In this document: positions 1 to 5,691 of the stretch, in pieces
Layout of the letters: every line of letters begins with the position of its first letter
Numbering within the stretch: position 1 is the first letter of the stretch
Source: Sphingopyxis sp.
GTDB lineage: Bacteria > Pseudomonadota > Alphaproteobacteria > Sphingomonadales > Sphingomonadaceae
Assembly: GCA_012035435.1 (NCBI GenBank)
Contig: JAAUPH010000177.1
Span: 1 to 5,691 of the forward strand
DNA: 5,691 nucleotides
Direction: 5' to 3'
The notes under the pieces: generated by a model
The model's input: the letters and a program-made list of their open reading frames with translations, nothing else
The model's database searches: none
Told to the model about the DNA's origin: nothing
Made by a program: the position numbers and the translations under genes

Positions 1-209
1 GCGCTGTCGGGCTTCGATCAGACCCTTGGCACTGAGATACTTCAATGCCTCGCGGTAGACCGAGCGCGAGGGGGGCGATATCGGCACCGGGGGACCGGCA
101 CCATGGGCACCAGCGCGCCGGCGGCAAGTTCCCCGGACAGAATCGCAATCGCAATGCGATCGGTGACGTGCTTGAACAGGGTATCGCCGGAACCGGGAGG
201 ATGGCTCAT
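1..209 (-). CDS. GntR-family transcriptional regulator, N-terminal part, frameshifted and cut by the window edge
   Basis: Likely DNA-binding regulator of the divergent transporter operon. From the ATG at 209 the frame reads MSHPPGSGD, then a helix and turn typical of GntR winged-helix domains (LFKHVTDRIAIAILSGELA, about residues 11-29) ending in GALVP at about 105. The recognition helix and following strand are in another minus-strand frame from about 69 to the edge: SRSVYREALKYLSAKGLIEAR. Between the two lie 35 bases where relatives usually have about 11 codons, so two extra bases are likely; C5 and C6 runs in this stretch are the obvious places. Residues between the segments do not resemble the usual NEADL-type sequence, so the repair is uncertain. 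No good ribosome site precedes 209, so the start is tentative. The effector-binding domain is outside the window, so the subfamily and ligand cannot be named. Confidence 0.62.
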
Positions 210-280
210 GGTGCAAGGTCCGCACATCGGCGCCGCGTCCGGGCGTCGGTTGGCATGTTCGCCGATCATGGCGAGCGCAC

Positions 281-307
281 TTGACATTGTCGAGTGTCTG
301 GTATGAT
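281..307 (+). promoter_or_regulatory. Probable sigma-70-type promoter of the ABC transporter operon
   Basis: A perfect TTGACA at 281-286 is followed by TATGAT at 302-307, a 15-base spacer that is shorter than ideal; TGATTT at 304-309 would give 17. It lies in the divergent gap between the GntR fragment and the ATPase, oriented towards the ATPase. The odd-centred palindrome GACATTGTC (283-291) and a further TGTC at 295-298 lie between the boxes, where a repressor such as the neighbouring GntR protein could bind. The operator role is inference. Confidence 0.5.
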
Positions 308-336
308 TTTTGACGGAGAACGGCAGTGAACCGTCT

Positions 337-348
337 TCGACCGGTCGA
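337..348 (+). repeat. 12-base perfect palindrome in the operon leader
   Basis: TCGACCGGTCGA is self-complementary and sits about 30 bases downstream of the promoter-like site, in the untranslated leader of the ATPase. It could be a regulator site or chance in G+C-rich DNA. Only one clear copy was noticed in the window. Confidence 0.3.
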
Positions 349-413
349 CAGAACCGGCGGGGCGGGTTGCGAAGGGCGGGCCTTGGGGTCCACTCTGCCC
401 CTGCGGTCGACAT

Positions 414-419
414 GGGAGG
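414..419 (+). promoter_or_regulatory. Ribosome binding site deciding the ATPase start
   Basis: GGGAGG lies five bases before the ATG at 425. It favours that start over the in-frame upstream ATG at 326, whose extra 33 residues resemble no part of an ABC ATPase. Confidence 0.8.
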
Positions 420-424
420 ATCTG

Positions 425-1485
425 ATGGCATCGGTCGTCATTCGCGACGTGAAGAAATCGTTCGGCTCGACGCCGATTATCCACGGCGTGAACATCGAGA
501 TCCAGGATGGTGAGTTCGTCATCCTTGTCGGCCCATCGGGCTGCGGGAAGTCGACGCTGCTGCGAATGATCGCGGGCCTCGAGAACATCACGGCGGGTGA
601 CATCATCATCGGTGACCGGGTGGTCAACAATGTTCCGCCAAAAGAGCGGGATATCGCCATGGTGTTCCAGAACTACGCGCTCTATCCGCACATGACGGTG
701 GCGGACAACATGGCGTTCTCGATGAAGCTGCGCGGTGCCCCCAAGGACGAGATCAAAGAACGCGTCGACAAAGCCGCCAAGATCCTGTCGTTGTCGCCGT
801 TGCTGGAGCGCTATCCGCGCCAGTTGTCGGGCGGGCAGCGCCAGCGCGTCGCGATGGGCCGCGCCATCGTGCGCGATCCGCAGGTGTTCCTGTTCGACGA
901 GCCGCTATCGAACCTCGACGCGAAGCTCCGGGTGCAGATGCGCACCGAGATCAAGGAACTGCACCAGCGGCTGAAGACCACCACGGTCTATGTCACCCAT
1001 GACCAGATCGAGGCCATGACCATGGCTGACAAGATTGTGGTGATGCATGACGGCATCGTGGAGCAGATCGGCGCTCCGCTTGACCTTTATGACCGGTCCT
1101 GCCAACCAGTTCCGTGGCCGGCTTCATCGGCTCGCCTGCGATGAACTTCATCAAGGGACGGATCGATGGCGCGGGTTTCCAGGCGGATGCGGGGTTCTCG
1201 ATGCCGATCGCCGGAGCCCCTGCGGCGTCGTCTGGCAAGGCAGCGATCTATGGGCTGAGGCCCGAGCATATCCGCCTCGACGGTGCCGGTCTCGAGGCTC
1301 GGGTCCATGTGGTCGAGCCGATGGGATCGGAGACACAGGTGGTGGCCGACATCTCCGGTCACACACTGACCTGCGTGTTCCGCGAGCGCGTTCAGGCCAA
1401 GCCCGGCGAGGTAATCCGGATCGCGCCTGATGCGTCGCTGACCCATTTGTTCGAAGCAGACAGTGGCAAGAGGCTGGCGGCCTGA
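425..1485 (+). CDS. Sugar-type ABC transporter ATP-binding protein (MalK/UgpC-like), two frameshifts
   Basis: Cytoplasmic ATPase that powers a carbohydrate or polyol importer. Residues counted from the ATG at 425 show Walker [10 protein letters not shown] (36-44), the Q-loop FQNYALYPH (Q82), signature LSGGQRQR (134-141), Walker B VFLFDEP (154-160, catalytic E159), D-loop SNLDAK and the H-loop His192. After DLYDR (to 224) the frame is lost. Removing one G from the GG at 1095-1096 and one C from the CC at 1112-1113 restores [20 protein letters not shown] and the C-terminal TOBE/regulatory domain, ending at the TGA at 1483. The repaired protein is 352 residues, normal for this family, and contains [10 protein letters not shown], a typical TOBE-domain motif. 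As printed, the first frame stops at 1144 and lacks TOBE. The gene precedes the solute-binding protein in the same operon. The family is certain; the substrate cannot be read from the ATPase. Confidence 0.93.
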
Positions 1486-1551
1486 CCGCGCCGGCCAACG
1501 GCTCGATGAGAGGCCAGGGCGGGCCGGTTCCGACGCCCGATCGTTTCAAGA

Positions 1552-1569
1552 ACGGCCGACAAAGGCCGT
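1552..1569 (+). other. Small intercistronic hairpin between ATPase and binding-protein genes
   Basis: ACGGCC and GGCCGT form a six-pair stem with a six-base loop GACAAA, 33 bases before the binding-protein start. There is no T tract, so it is not a terminator. It could influence mRNA stability or differential expression, but a stem this short can be chance. Confidence 0.3.
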
Positions 1570-1590
1570 CACCACACCAGCAATCCGATG

Positions 1591-1595
1591 GGAGG
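1591..1595 (+). promoter_or_regulatory. Ribosome binding site deciding the binding-protein start
   Basis: GGAGG lies six bases before the ATG at 1602 and directly precedes a protein beginning with a twin-arginine signal. It argues against the in-frame ATG codons at 1506 and 1596: the former would add 32 residues in front of the signal, and the latter overlaps the ribosome-site region. Confidence 0.8.
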
Positions 1596-1601
1596 ATGCA
1601 T

Positions 1602-2384
1602 ATGACCAACTTGACACGACGTTCCGCACTGAAAGGTGGTGCCGGTCTGATGGGCGCAGGCGCGCTTGCTGGATCGGGGTTTGGTGACTTCGCCAAGGCC
1701 TGGGCACAGACCGCGCCGTGGAAGCCCGAAGCCGGCGCGACCTTGAACCTGATGCGTTGGCGTCGCTTTGTGGTGGCCGAGGACGAAGCCTTCAACAAGA
1801 TCGTGGCAGCCTTCACCGCAGCGACCGGCGTGCGCGTGGCCGTGACCTCCGAATCCTTCGACGACATGCAGCCGAAGGCGTCAGTTGCCGCCAACACCGG
1901 CACGGGCCCTGACATTTTCTGGTCGCTGTATTCGACGCCGCACCTGTTCCCTCAGCGCTGCCTCGACGTGACCGATGTCGCCGACTATCTCGGCAAGAAG
2001 TATGGCGGCTGGGTGCCAGTGGCGGAAGCCTACGGCAAGCTCGGCAACAAGTGGATCGGTATTCCGGCAGCGATCAACGGCGGCTACATCAACTACCGCA
2101 ATTCGATGATCAAGGCGGCCGGCTTCAATGAGGTGCCGCAGACCACCGCCGGCTTCCTCGAATTGTGCAAGGCGTTGAAGGCCAAGGGCACGCCGGCCGG
2201 CTTCCCGCTCGGACGCGCCTCGGGCGACGGCAATGCCTGGGTGCATTGGTGCCTGTGGGCCTTCGGCGGCAACGTCGTCGACGCCAAGGACAAGGTCGTC
2301 CTCAACTCGCCCGAGACGGCGAAGGCGCTCGAATACGCGCAGGCGCTCTACGCCAACTTCATCCCCGGCACGCTGTCGTCGCTG
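1602..2384 (+). pseudogene. Extracellular solute-binding protein, family 1, truncated at the 3' end
   Basis: Substrate-capturing subunit of the importer driven by the preceding ATPase. It starts MTNLTRRSALKGG, a twin-arginine motif followed by a Gly/Ala-rich hydrophobic stretch and an AKAWAQ cleavage region (about residues 31-36), so it would be exported folded to the periplasm. The mature part shows SBP family 1 features: NLMRWRR, SVAANTGTGPDIFW, IPAAINGGYINYRNS, GDGNAWVHWCLWAFGGN, NSPETAKALEYAQALY and FIPGTLS near residues 253-259. Full-length relatives have about 430 residues; only about 260 remain, and the two permease genes that usually follow are missing. From memory the closest relatives are Bradyrhizobium-type proteins of unassigned sugar specificity. 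The family is clear; the exact end of this half is uncertain by about ten codons. Confidence 0.85.
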
Positions 2385-3902
2385 GTCTGGTCGGCCAACA
2401 ATGATGTGCTGCTCTATGGCCTCGCCAATGAACATTGGCGCACTGACAATGTGTGGATGCACCGGCTGGGCACCAAAACCAGCGAAGATGTTCAGATTTT
2501 CAAAGAAAAGGACATCGGCTTCGGTGTCGGTATCGGCAAGACAGCGGCCGACGACTATATCGTCATCGCCACCGGCGATAATGAAACGAGCGAAGTTTAT
2601 CTGCTCCCTGCCGACGAACCCGGCGCGACGCCGATGCTGGTGTCGGCGCGCAAAAAGGGCCGCGAATATAGCGTCGATGTGCGGGGCAAGACGCTGTTCA
2701 TCCACACCAACGACGATCATGCCAATTTCCGAATCGCAACGGCCAGCCTCGACACGCCTGGCGAATGGACCACGCTGATTCCGGGGTCGGACGATGTGTA
2801 CATCACCGATCTGGCGATCTTCCGCGACTATTTCGTGCTGGAAACGCGCAAAGGCGGGCTCGATCAGATTGATCTTCGCCAATATGCGACGCCGACCAAT
2901 GCGGGCCCGCTGGCCTTTCCCGAAACCAACTATGTCGCCTCGCTGGGCGATAATCCCGAATATCATCAGGACAAGCTGCGCATCGATTATGAATCGATGA
3001 TCACCCCGGACACGGTTTTCGACTATGATGTGAAGACCGGCAAACTTGCGACATTAAAGGTGCAGGAAATCCCATCGGGCTATGACGCTACAAAATATGA
3101 AACCGAATTGGTAAATATCAAAGCGCGCGATGGCACGATGGTGCCGGTTTCGCTCATGTATAAAAAAGGTCTAAAACGCGACGGTTTGGCGCCGATGCAT
3201 CTCTATGTTTATGGCTCCTACGGCTACCGTGTTCCTCCGGGCTTCTCGACGACGCGGCTCAGCCTGGTTGATCGCGGGATGGTCTATGCCATTGCCCATG
3301 TCCGCGGCGGCGACGATCTGGGTCGCAATTGGTATTTGCAGGGCAAATTGTTCGAGCGCAAAAATAGCTTCAACGATTTCATCGATATCGCGCGCGGGCT
3401 GATCGCCAATGGCTATACCAGCGCGGGCAAAATTTCGATCGAGGGTCGCTCGGCGGGCGGACAGGTGATGGGCGTCGTCTATAATGAAGCGCCCGAACTC
3501 TGGGGCGCGGTGCTGGCGGGCGTGCCCTTCGTCGATGTGATCAACACGATGACCGACGAAAGCTTGCCGCTGACCCCGGGCGAATGGCCCGAATGGGGCA
3601 ATCCGATCACCGACAAGGCGGCGTTTGATTATATGCGGTCTTACGACCCCTATCTTAATGTCACGGCCCAGGCCTATCCGCCTATGCTGGTGTCGGCAGG
3701 GCTCAACGACCCCCGGGTGACTTATTGGGAACCGGCCAAATGGGTTGCAAAATTGCGCTCGAAACGAACCAACGATGCAATGCTGCTGCTGCGCACCAAT
3801 ATGGGCGCGGGCCATGGCGGCAAGTCCGGCCGCTGGGGGGCCCTGCGCGAGGATGCAGAGGAATTTGCGTTCGTGCTAACGCAGCTGGGCGTGGAGAAAT
3901 AA
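1602..3902 (+). CDS. In-frame fusion: solute-binding protein N-terminus joined to oligopeptidase B C-terminus
   Basis: One uninterrupted frame of 766 residues. Residues 1 to about 260 are an ABC transporter periplasmic binding protein with a Tat signal. Residues from about 261 to the end are the C-terminal three quarters of oligopeptidase B. I know of no natural family with this architecture. Each half stops or starts in mid-domain: the binding protein loses its second half, including much of the C-terminal lobe, and the peptidase loses the start of its beta-propeller. Hand-counted lysine codons are AAA in 1 of 16 before the join and 17 of 26 after it, so the halves probably come from different genomes. 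The frame ends in TAA at 3900-3902, eight bases from the convergent HAD gene. The open frame is plain; whether it exists in one organism is doubtful, and a chimera is the leading explanation. Confidence 0.85.
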   Translation: MTNLTRRSALKGGAGLMGAGALAGSGFGDFAKAWAQTAPWKPEAGATLNLMRWRRFVVAEDEAFNKIVAAFTAATGVRVAVTSESFDDMQPKASVAANTGTGPDIFWSLYSTPHLFPQRCLDVTDVADYLGKKYGGWVPVAEAYGKLGNKWIGIPAAINGGYINYRNSMIKAAGFNEVPQTTAGFLELCKALKAKGTPAGFPLGRASGDGNAWVHWCLWAFGGNVVDAKDKVVLNSPETAKALEYAQALYANFIPGTLSSLVWSANNDVLLYGLANEHWRTDNVWMHRLGTKTSEDVQIFKEKDIGFGVGIGKTAADDYIVIATGDNETSEVYLLPADEPGATPMLVSARKKGREYSVDVRGKTLFIHTNDDHANFRIATASLDTPGEWTTLIPGSDDVYITDLAIFRDYFVLETRKGGLDQIDLRQYATPTNAGPLAFPETNYVASLGDNPEYHQDKLRIDYESMITPDTVFDYDVKTGKLATLKVQEIPSGYDATKYETELVNIKARDGTMVPVSLMYKKGLKRDGLAPMHLYVYGSYGYRVPPGFSTTRLSLVDRGMVYAIAHVRGGDDLGRNWYLQGKLFERKNSFNDFIDIARGLIANGYTSAGKISIEGRSAGGQVMGVVYNEAPELWGAVLAGVPFVDVINTMTDESLPLTPGEWPEWGNPITDKAAFDYMRSYDPYLNVTAQAYPPMLVSAGLNDPRVTYWEPAKWVAKLRSKRTNDAMLLLRTNMGAGHGGKSGRWGALREDAEEFAFVLTQLGVEK
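2370..2400. other. Junction between the two unrelated gene halves
   Basis: Up to FIPGTLS (about 2376) the protein follows solute-binding proteins, which usually continue with W-x-x-x-NNKAFLAG. From VWSANND (2385 on) it follows oligopeptidase B, in which VW is followed by a strand and then WRT or YQV-type residues. No inverted repeat, insertion sequence or target duplication is visible at the join. A short similarity between the two families here (S-x-W and NN) could have helped mis-joining. Confidence 0.75.
2385..3902 (+). pseudogene. ptrB: Oligopeptidase B (S9A serine peptidase), missing its N-terminus
   Basis: Oligopeptidase B cleaves short peptides after Arg or Lys and is normally cytoplasmic or periplasmic. 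Numbered within the fusion, the stretch starts at VWSANNDVLLYG (262) and runs through the rest of the beta-propeller into the alpha/beta-hydrolase domain. The nucleophile is Ser617 in GRSAGG, with Asp703 in LNDPRVTYWEPAKW and His738 in GAGHGGKSGR. The spacing (86 and 35) nearly matches E. coli PtrB. Other hallmarks are HVRGGDDLG, PFVDVINTMTDESLPLT and EWGNP. About 180 residues are missing relative to E. coli (686 residues), including the first propeller blades, so folding and substrate gating of this piece are doubtful. Its own start must lie outside the joined segment. Codon use (AAA, GAT, AAT) resembles sphingomonads. Family identity is very secure. Confidence 0.93.
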
Positions 3903-3909
3903 CGCCGCG

Positions 3910-4518
3910 TCACAGATAGCGGCGTGTGACCAGCGCATGTTCCAGGGTCTCGGCATTGTCGAACCGGTGACCCGCGACCCCAACCGATTCGGCCCCTGCC
4001 ACATTGGCCGCGACATCGTCAACGAACAGTGCGCCCGCCGGGTCGATGCCGAATCGTTCGATGGCTAGGCGATAGATGGCGGGGTCGGGCTTCATCATCT
4101 TTTCGGTGCCTGATACGATGATGTTGGCAAAGCGGTCGAAGATTGGCTGAGTCGGGCGGAAGCCTTCCCAGAATTCATGGCCGAAATTGGTGATCGCAAA
4201 GAGCGGTACGCCCGCCGAATCCAGCCGTTCGACCAGCTCGAGACTGCCCTGCACCGGGCCGGGAATGGTCTCGTTGAACCGCGTAGCATAGGCGTCAATC
4301 AGCGTGGCATAACTCGGAAACCGAGCCTTTAGCTCGGGCACCATTTCGGCAAGCGGGCGGCCGGCGTCGTGCTGGAAATGCCATTCGGGGGTCACAACAT
4401 GGGCGACAAACCATTCAAGCTCAGCCGGGTCGGCAATAAGTTTGGCGAACAGGTGGCGCAAATCCCACTGGAACAGCACCTTGCCAACATCGAAAATGAC
4501 GCAGCGGGGGATCACCAT
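3910..4518 (-). CDS. HAD-superfamily hydrolase, subfamily IA (YihX-like phosphatase)
   Basis: A 202-residue cytoplasmic hydrolase, probably a phosphatase of a small phosphorylated metabolite. Motif I is FDVGKVL with nucleophile Asp10; the usual second Asp is Gly12, as in the FDLGNV of E. coli YihX. An alpha-helical cap follows (about 20-85). Motif II is ITN (Thr110), motif III the Lys143 of MMKPDPAIY, motif IV FVDD (Asp167, Asp168). The length is normal and no frameshift is seen. The start at 4518 (MVIPRC) is chosen because homologous sequence begins there and GGAGGGAG lies just upstream. A start at 4557 would add 13 residues encoded by the palindromic repeat. It follows rpmJ on the same strand beyond a terminator and converges on the peptidase gene with only seven bases between. 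The substrate cannot be predicted. Confidence 0.9.
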   Translation of the reverse strand: MVIPRCVIFDVGKVLFQWDLRHLFAKLIADPAELEWFVAHVVTPEWHFQHDAGRPLAEMVPELKARFPSYATLIDAYATRFNETIPGPVQGSLELVERLDSAGVPLFAITNFGHEFWEGFRPTQPIFDRFANIIVSGTEKMMKPDPAIYRLAIERFGIDPAGALFVDDVAANVAGAESVGVAGHRFDNAETLEHALVTRRYL

Positions 4519-4551
4519 AATCACTCCCTCCCCCACGGGGAGGGGGTGATT
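4519..4551. repeat. REP-like palindromic repeat abutting the HAD start codon
   Basis: Arms 4519-4533 and 4537-4551 pair over 15 positions with one T/G exception, around a three-base loop CAC. The core is CCCTCCCC-CAC-GGGGAGGG. Short palindromes of the CTCCC/GGGAG type are commonly scattered between genes in alphaproteobacteria, sphingomonads included. The inner arm supplies the purine-rich ribosome site of the HAD gene, so the folded RNA could hide it. Only one copy is in the window, so its repeated nature is inferred. Confidence 0.65.
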
Positions 4552-4560
4552 GAACACGCG

Positions 4561-4597
4561 AAAGCGCCGCCGGACTTCTCCGACGGCGTAACGCTTT
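4561..4597 (-). terminator. Probable terminator after rpmJ
   Basis: A strong stem pairs 4566-4574 with 4579-4587 (one mismatch, loop CTTC), extended by the outer pairing AAAGCG with CGCTTT. In rpmJ orientation only three T bases follow the stem directly; four T bases follow on the plus strand, so it may work in both directions. It lies 43 bases beyond the rpmJ stop and before the HAD gene. Confidence 0.6.
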
Positions 4598-4611
4598 TCA
4601 TATAATGGCGG

Positions 4612-4629
4612 CGGGGCACAACTGCCCCG
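4612..4629. other. Perfect 7-base stem just after the rpmJ stop
   Basis: CGGGGCA and TGCCCCG pair around the loop CAAC, 10 bases beyond the rpmJ stop codon. There is no T tract. It may work with the next hairpin as a tandem transcription end or protect the mRNA 3' end. Confidence 0.4.
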
Positions 4630-4639
4630 GCCAGCGGCA

Positions 4640-4765
4640 TCAGCCCTGGCGCGCCTTGAAGCGGCGGTTGGTCTTGTTGATCACATAGGTCCGGCCACGG
4701 CGGCGAATCACGCGGTTATCCCGGTGGCGGTCCTTGAGCGATTTCAGGCTGTTGCGAATTTTCAT
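4640..4765 (-). CDS. rpmJ: 50S ribosomal protein L36 (bL36), cysteine-free type
   Basis: This is the smallest large-subunit ribosomal protein and helps organise 23S rRNA near the base of the stalk. The 41-residue product begins [11 protein letters not shown] and ends [12 protein letters not shown], and it is highly basic. It lacks the zinc-binding C-x2-C and C/H residues of classical L36, as is normal for many alphaproteobacterial copies. The start at 4765 is fixed by the conserved MKIRNS N-terminus; the ribosome site (GGATAGAG) is weak. It lies 64 bases after rpoN on the same strand and away from any ribosomal protein cluster, which is usual for this type. It is intact and very securely identified. 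Confidence 0.96.
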   Translation of the reverse strand: MKIRNSLKSLKDRHRDNRVIRRRGRTYVINKTNRRFKARQG

Positions 4766-4829
4766 TACTCTATCCAGAATCTTGGCGTTGCACGCGAAGC
4801 GGCGCAACTATGGGGATGGCGGGGGAAAG

Positions 4830-5691
4830 TCAACCCGCCAGCGCCTTTTGCCGCCGCCTTTGTACCGATGATCCGATACCCATCGCCTCGCGATATTTCA
4901 CTACCGTCCTCCGCGCAATGTCATGCCCTTCCTTGGCGAGCAGCGCGGCGATGGCGTCGTCGGACAAGATCGCCTTGCCATCTTCCCCCTCAATCAGCTT
5001 GGCGATGCGGCTCTTCAGCGCTTCCGCGGATGCCGCGCCCCCGCCATCGGTCGCCGCAATCCCGCTGGAAAAAAATACTTAAGCTCGAACAGCCCGCGCG
5101 GGCAGGACAGATATTTGTTGCTCGTCACGCGGCTGACGGTCGACTCGTGCATACCGATGGCCTCCGCCACCTGACGCAGCGTCAGCGGGCGCATTGCGCT
5201 GACGCCGCGTTGGAAGAACCCCTCCTGCTGCTTGACGATCTCGGCGGCGACCTTGACGATGGTGCGCTGACGCTGGTCGAGCGCCCGCACCAGCCAGTTG
5301 GCGTCGGCCAGCTGTTCGGACAGCCATGCCCGGCTCTTTGCCGCGGCACCCTTGACCAATTCGGTATAATAGCGGCGGTTGACCAACAGGCGCGGCAGCG
5401 TCGCGCCATTGATCTCAATCGCCCAGCCGGCCTTGGCCGGGCGCACGAACAGGTCGGGCACCACCGGCTCCGCGCTGCTCGTCCCGAACCGCAAGCCCGG
5501 CTTGGGGTCGTAACCGCGCAGCTCGCGGATCATGTCGGCCATATCCTCCTCATCGACCCCGCAAATGCGGCGCAGCTGGGGCAGCGCGCCCTTGGCGAGC
5601 AGTTCGAGGTGCGCGATCAGTGTCGCCATGGCGGGATCGTACCGGTCGGCCTCGCGCGCTGGATCGCGATGCATTCTGCGAGGTCGCGCGC
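4830..5691 (-). CDS. rpoN: RNA polymerase sigma-54 factor, C-terminal part, two frameshifts, 5' end outside window
   Basis: Sigma-54 recognises -24/-12 promoters and needs AAA+ activators; it typically controls nitrogen use, motility or other conditional genes. Reading from the right edge: ARDLAECIAIQ (5691-5659), then, after one missing base near 5658, AREADRYDPAMA and the core-binding region (LLAKGALPQLRRICGVDEED, GYDPKPG). Next come the helix-turn-helix LRQVAEAIGMHESTVSRVTSNKY and FELKYFF. At the A7 run 5069-5075 (T7 in gene sense) one base is missing; an eighth restores FFSSGIAATDGGG and the C-terminal domain. This carries the RpoN box ARRTVVKYRE (4887-4916) and ends at the TGA at 4830. 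With both bases restored the segment is exactly 287 codons plus stop. The glutamine-rich region I is beyond the edge. As printed, the middle frame runs past FELKYFF to a stop at 5015 and lacks the RpoN box. Sequencing error is likelier than decay. Confidence 0.93.

Noticed and set aside
1506..1601. Upstream extension of the binding protein from an ATG at 1506
   Set aside because: The extra residues are not signal-like and precede a proper Tat signal with its own ribosome site.
1151..1915. Minus-strand open frame of 254 residues opposite the ATPase end and binding-protein start
   Set aside because: It is antisense to conserved coding sequence, low in complexity (Arg, Pro, Ala, Ser), and has no family resemblance.
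2370..2400. Transposon or site-specific recombination scar at the fusion point
   Set aside because: No inverted repeats, target duplication, integrase gene or tRNA end is visible there.
1881..2966. Long minus-strand open frame of 361 residues opposite the fusion gene
   Set aside because: It mirrors codon structure of the plus-strand gene, runs straight across the chimeric junction, and shows no recognisable domain or ribosome site.
3171..3815. Minus-strand open frame of 214 residues opposite the peptidase catalytic domain
   Set aside because: It lies entirely antisense to the conserved S9 domain, a common artefact of G+C-rich third positions.
4810..5082. Plus-strand open frame of 90 residues opposite rpoN
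   Set aside because: It is antisense to the conserved RpoN C-terminal domain, which explains the region fully.
1..5691. A previously undescribed defence, toxin or RNA system
   Set aside because: Nearly all sequence is explained by known families, intergenic gaps are short, and I see no repeat array, toxin-antitoxin pair or structured RNA beyond small hairpins.

Overview
The window looks alphaproteobacterial throughout: high G+C, GGAGG-type ribosome sites, and families typical of that class. It reads as two unrelated blocks joined inside one open reading frame near position 2385.

Left block (1 to about 2385). A divergent pair of transcription units comes first. On the minus strand, running off the left edge, is the N-terminal winged-helix part of a GntR-family regulator, apparently broken by indels. 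On the plus strand, a promoter-like site (281-307) and a leader of about 110 bases precede a sugar-type (MalK/UgpC-like) ABC transporter ATPase (425-1485). Two single-base insertions about 17 bases apart break it into two frames. A 116-base gap with a small hairpin follows, then a Tat-exported family 1 solute-binding protein starting at 1602. The layout (regulator, ATPase, binding protein) is that of a sugar or polyol uptake operon, most like those of Hyphomicrobiales (Bradyrhizobium-like, from memory). The expected permease genes are absent because the binding protein is cut off after about 260 residues.

Right block (about 2385 to 5691). The frame continues without a stop into the last ~505 residues of oligopeptidase B (S9A serine peptidase), with its full Ser-Asp-His triad but without its first ~180 residues. 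Convergent to it on the minus strand are a HAD-family phosphatase (3910-4518), a cysteine-free ribosomal protein L36 gene (rpmJ, 4640-4765) and most of the C-terminal part of sigma-54 (rpoN, 4830 to the right edge), the last broken by two single-base deletions. Gene style and codon use here resemble sphingomonads. A palindromic REP-like repeat abuts the HAD start, and a hairpin terminator lies between rpmJ and HAD.

The simplest reading of the 766-residue binding protein/oligopeptidase fusion is a chimeric clone or misassembly. Both genes are truncated at the same point, lysine codon choice changes there, and no gene in one block has an evident partner in the other. The likely indels, in GntR, the ATPase and rpoN, all sit in or beside short homopolymers and suggest uncorrected sequencing error rather than decay. 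If reads do cross the junction in one genome, the product would be a Tat-targeted fusion peptidase, which would be unusual. I see no tRNA, rRNA, CRISPR array, transposase or integrase gene.
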